Shown here: positions 5,054-5,642 of the stretch, piece after piece
Numbering within the stretch: position 1 is the stretch's first letter
How the letters are laid out: each line of letters starts with the position of its first letter
Origin: Nonlabens sp.
GTDB taxonomy: Bacteria; Bacteroidota; Bacteroidia; Flavobacteriales; Flavobacteriaceae
Direction: 5' to 3'
DNA: 5,642 bases
Assembly: GCA_023301395.1 (NCBI GenBank)
Contig: JALZUY010000051.1
Location: 1-5,642, forward strand
Position numbers and translations under genes: made by a program
The notes under the pieces: model-generated
Told to the model about the DNA's origin: nothing
Database searches by the model: none
Seen by the model: the letters and a program-made list of their open reading frames with translations, nothing else

Positions 5054-5642
5054 TGAAACTGGATGGTGGTATGCAGAAATACCATCAAGTATGTTAAACA
5101 CTGCTGGAGATTTCATGGGAATTATTGATCAAAATTCTTTTCCTCAAATCGCGGCAAATTATCAACTAGTTGGAGGAACACTTCCTTTTGATTTAGTGTT
5201 TACGCTTGCTCATCCATTTGAATTTGCACATGGATATTCTGACGGAAGTACAAACTACGGATTGATGAGAGCAACGGCTTTTCTAGACGCCAATAATAAT
5301 GGTATTAGAGAAACTACTGAAATAGACATGCCTTATATGAACTTTCAATTCATAGCCGATAATGATCCAGCAACTAGCGTGACTATCAATAATGGTACAG
5401 GTATGCCTGTGTTCAAATCTGACACGAATCATGGAGTTCAATTCAATGATATTAATGCTACTATTACCGGTAGCTTTAGTAATTTTCATTCCATCACCAC
5501 ACCAAATTTTGATGATCTAATAACCACAAATGGTATCACTACAGAGCTCGGGTTTGCCGTTACAGAAGTATCATCCTCCAATAGATATACCGCAGTATAC
5601 CTTATAAACAATACATCTCCTAATCCAGGATTTGACAGTAAA
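5043..5642 (+). CDS. Same surface protein, continuation in the +1 frame (partial)
   Basis: This frame has no stop from 5016 to the window edge (200 codons from 5043) and reads as a natural continuation of the protein above, without its own plausible start. It completes the SdrD-like domain (STNETGWWYAEIP) and contains a second Asp/Asn-rich loop, DANNNGIRETTEID, at about 5286-5327, in a context (ATAFLD...MPYMNF) common in Bacteroidetes surface proteins. The next part is beta-rich and starts another DUF11-like unit near the edge (FAVTEVSSSNRYTAVYLINN). The C-terminus lies outside the window, so a T9SS or lipoprotein sorting signal cannot be judged. Whether the break is a true mutation, phase variation, or a sequencing error is not decided by the sequence. 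Confidence 0.75.

Noticed and set aside
5283..5489. Minus-strand 68-codon open frame
   Set aside because: It lies opposite the continuing surface-protein frame, has no recognisable family features, and is best explained as a shadow.

Overview
The window is a low-GC stretch with A/T-rich spacers, no clear Shine-Dalgarno sequences, a secreted protein carrying calcium-loop and surface-adhesin-like modules, and Bacteroidetes-type gene content. I read it as a marine Flavobacteriaceae-like chromosome; this is inference from gene content and style, not from a marker gene.

Positions 1-4390 form one minus-strand operon of phenylacetate (paa) catabolism, read from right to left: paaG (4390-3608), a four-helix-bundle S23 gene (3553-3200), paaH (3172-1919), a DUF1697 gene (1919-1389) whose start overlaps the paaH stop by one base, a second S23 gene (1337-966), paaI (945-529), and a third S23 gene (about 486-106). 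The paaG-paaH-paaI order matches the classical paa cluster. PaaG isomerises the ring-epoxide of phenylacetyl-CoA to the oxepin, PaaH oxidises 3-hydroxyadipyl-CoA, and PaaI is the hot-dog thioesterase that clears dead-end CoA esters. An ATG at 9-7, just after a heptamer array, may start a further operon gene running out of the window.

The most unusual structure is that the operon is interrupted three times by the same kind of cassette. Each is an S23/IVP four-helix-bundle ORF in the sense orientation, flanked on both sides by short, degenerate tandem repeats with a 7- or 8-bp period. In every cassette the two arms have the same period and related sequence but opposite orientation, so they are inverted repeats that could pair around the ORF in the polycistronic mRNA (ungapped matches by hand of 19/27, 23/28 and 23/27). 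The repeat sequence differs from cassette to cassette. The upstream arm abuts the stop codon of the preceding gene in all three. The downstream arm runs into the first codons of the following gene in the two visible cases (paaI, paaH), leaving paaH without an ATG start. The design resembles the 23S rRNA intervening sequences that carry S23 ORFs inside a stem, but here it sits between protein genes.

Positions 4391-4498 are a divergent intergenic region holding a 14-bp palindrome, repeated in longer form inside paaH, and weak promoter-like motifs. From 4499 on the plus strand runs a gene for a secreted, modular surface protein. It is broken by an apparent +1 frameshift at a run of seven T (5034-5040), and the correct frame stays open to the right edge of the window.
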